From NCBI GenBank assembly GCA_002722385.1, contig PBLR01000024.1, forward strand, positions 5,342 to 17,937: 12,596 nucleotides of DNA. The letters run 5' to 3'. The position numbers and the translations under genes are program-made. Below the pieces are notes generated by a model, which was not told the origin of the DNA, ran no database searches, and saw nothing but the letters and a program-made list of their open reading frames with translations. The DNA comes from SAR116 cluster bacterium. GTDB lineage: Bacteria; Pseudomonadota; Alphaproteobacteria; Puniceispirillales; Puniceispirillaceae. Numbering within the stretch: position 1 is the stretch's first letter; every line of letters starts with the position of its first letter. Below, one piece after another: positions 12,511 to 12,596 of the stretch.

Positions 12511-12596
12511 TGCAAATTCATAGCTCACAACCGTTTGACCTGTCTTTGGCATAAACTATGCACATGTCAATCTGCATCGCTGCCTCTGCAGAATAC

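Larger units (their letters stand above)
12350..12596. other. Upstream region of the rraA-like gene, structured, no convincing protein gene
   Basis: This 247-base stretch runs to the window edge. On the minus strand it contains a promoter-like pair (AAGACA 12541-12546, TATGAA 12517-12522, 18-base spacing), a hairpin, a CCTCCC and a terminator-like hairpin, listed as a candidate RNA. CATAAT (12379-12384, minus) could be the rraA-like gene's -10 but lacks a good -35. GCATA-AAC-TATGC (12549-12561) is a short perfect dyad near a TTGACA (12565-12570, minus). Confidence 0.5.

Noticed and set aside
12346..12552. A 68-codon minus-strand frame whose stop overlaps the rraA-like ATG (ATGA)
   Set aside because: The overlap is attractive, but the protein is rich in Arg, Ser and Cys with no recognisable pattern, there is no clear ribosome site, and the terminator-like hairpin lies inside it. 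A structured RNA explains the region better.
12549..12570. TTGACA with a GCATA/TATGC dyad as a promoter on the minus strand
   Set aside because: No -10 element occurs at 16-18 bases from the TTGACA, so I only note it as a dyad.
1..12596. CRISPR arrays, tRNA/rRNA genes, insertion sequences, toxin-antitoxin or phage genes
   Set aside because: No regularly spaced repeats, no cloverleaf or rRNA-like sequence and no transposase, integrase or phage-like protein were seen on either strand.

Overview
The window looks like an ordinary chromosomal stretch from an alphaproteobacterium of medium GC content. The isocitrate lyase sits beside a divergently read RamB/ScfR-type regulator, and the other families are common in marine and soil Alphaproteobacteria. 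A SAR116-like (Puniceispirillum-type) marine lineage is my guess from gene content and base composition only; no marker gene in the window settles it. I see no insertion sequence, phage gene, CRISPR array, tRNA or rRNA.

Layout. (1) About 1-2800, plus strand: a HAD-type hydrolase, a CxxC thioredoxin-like peroxiredoxin relative, a 47-residue membrane protein coupled to a secreted histidine phosphatase, and an aquaporin. (2) 2788-3150, minus strand: a small VOC (glyoxalase-fold) protein whose 3' end overlaps the aquaporin's 3' end. (3) 3151-3552: a 400-base intergenic region with no convincing protein gene but dense in structure. It holds a near-perfect 20-bp palindrome, several hairpins and a strong candidate small RNA with a textbook Rho-independent terminator. 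(4) 3553-6744: the regulator (minus) and aceA (plus) diverge across a 222-base AT-rich region carrying three TGTAA/TTACA dyads about 23 bp apart. aceA is followed 22 bases later by an unrecognised 76-residue protein and a terminator. (5) 6947-8203, plus: a stand-alone malonyl-CoA decarboxylase. (6) 8220-12349, minus: a four-gene cluster reading rraA-like aldolase/decarboxylase, oxalyl-CoA-synthetase-like ligase, PanE-like ketoacid reductase, gluconate-5-dehydrogenase-like SDR. (7) 12350-12596: a leader region with a second hairpin / CCTCCC / terminator unit on the minus strand.

Metabolic theme. Isocitrate lyase makes glyoxylate, malonyl-CoA decarboxylase makes acetyl-CoA, and the AAE3/Pcs60-like ligase probably activates a short (di)carboxylate. 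With a PanE-like reductase, an SDR and an RraA-fold lyase, the right half reads as a catabolic module for a small hydroxy- or keto-acid or sugar acid. The exact substrate cannot be read from sequence.

The observations most worth following are the two candidate small RNAs, which share an anti-Shine-Dalgarno-like CCUCCC placed 6-7 nt before a terminator hairpin; the phased operator array between the regulator and aceA; and the unassigned four-gene catabolic cluster.
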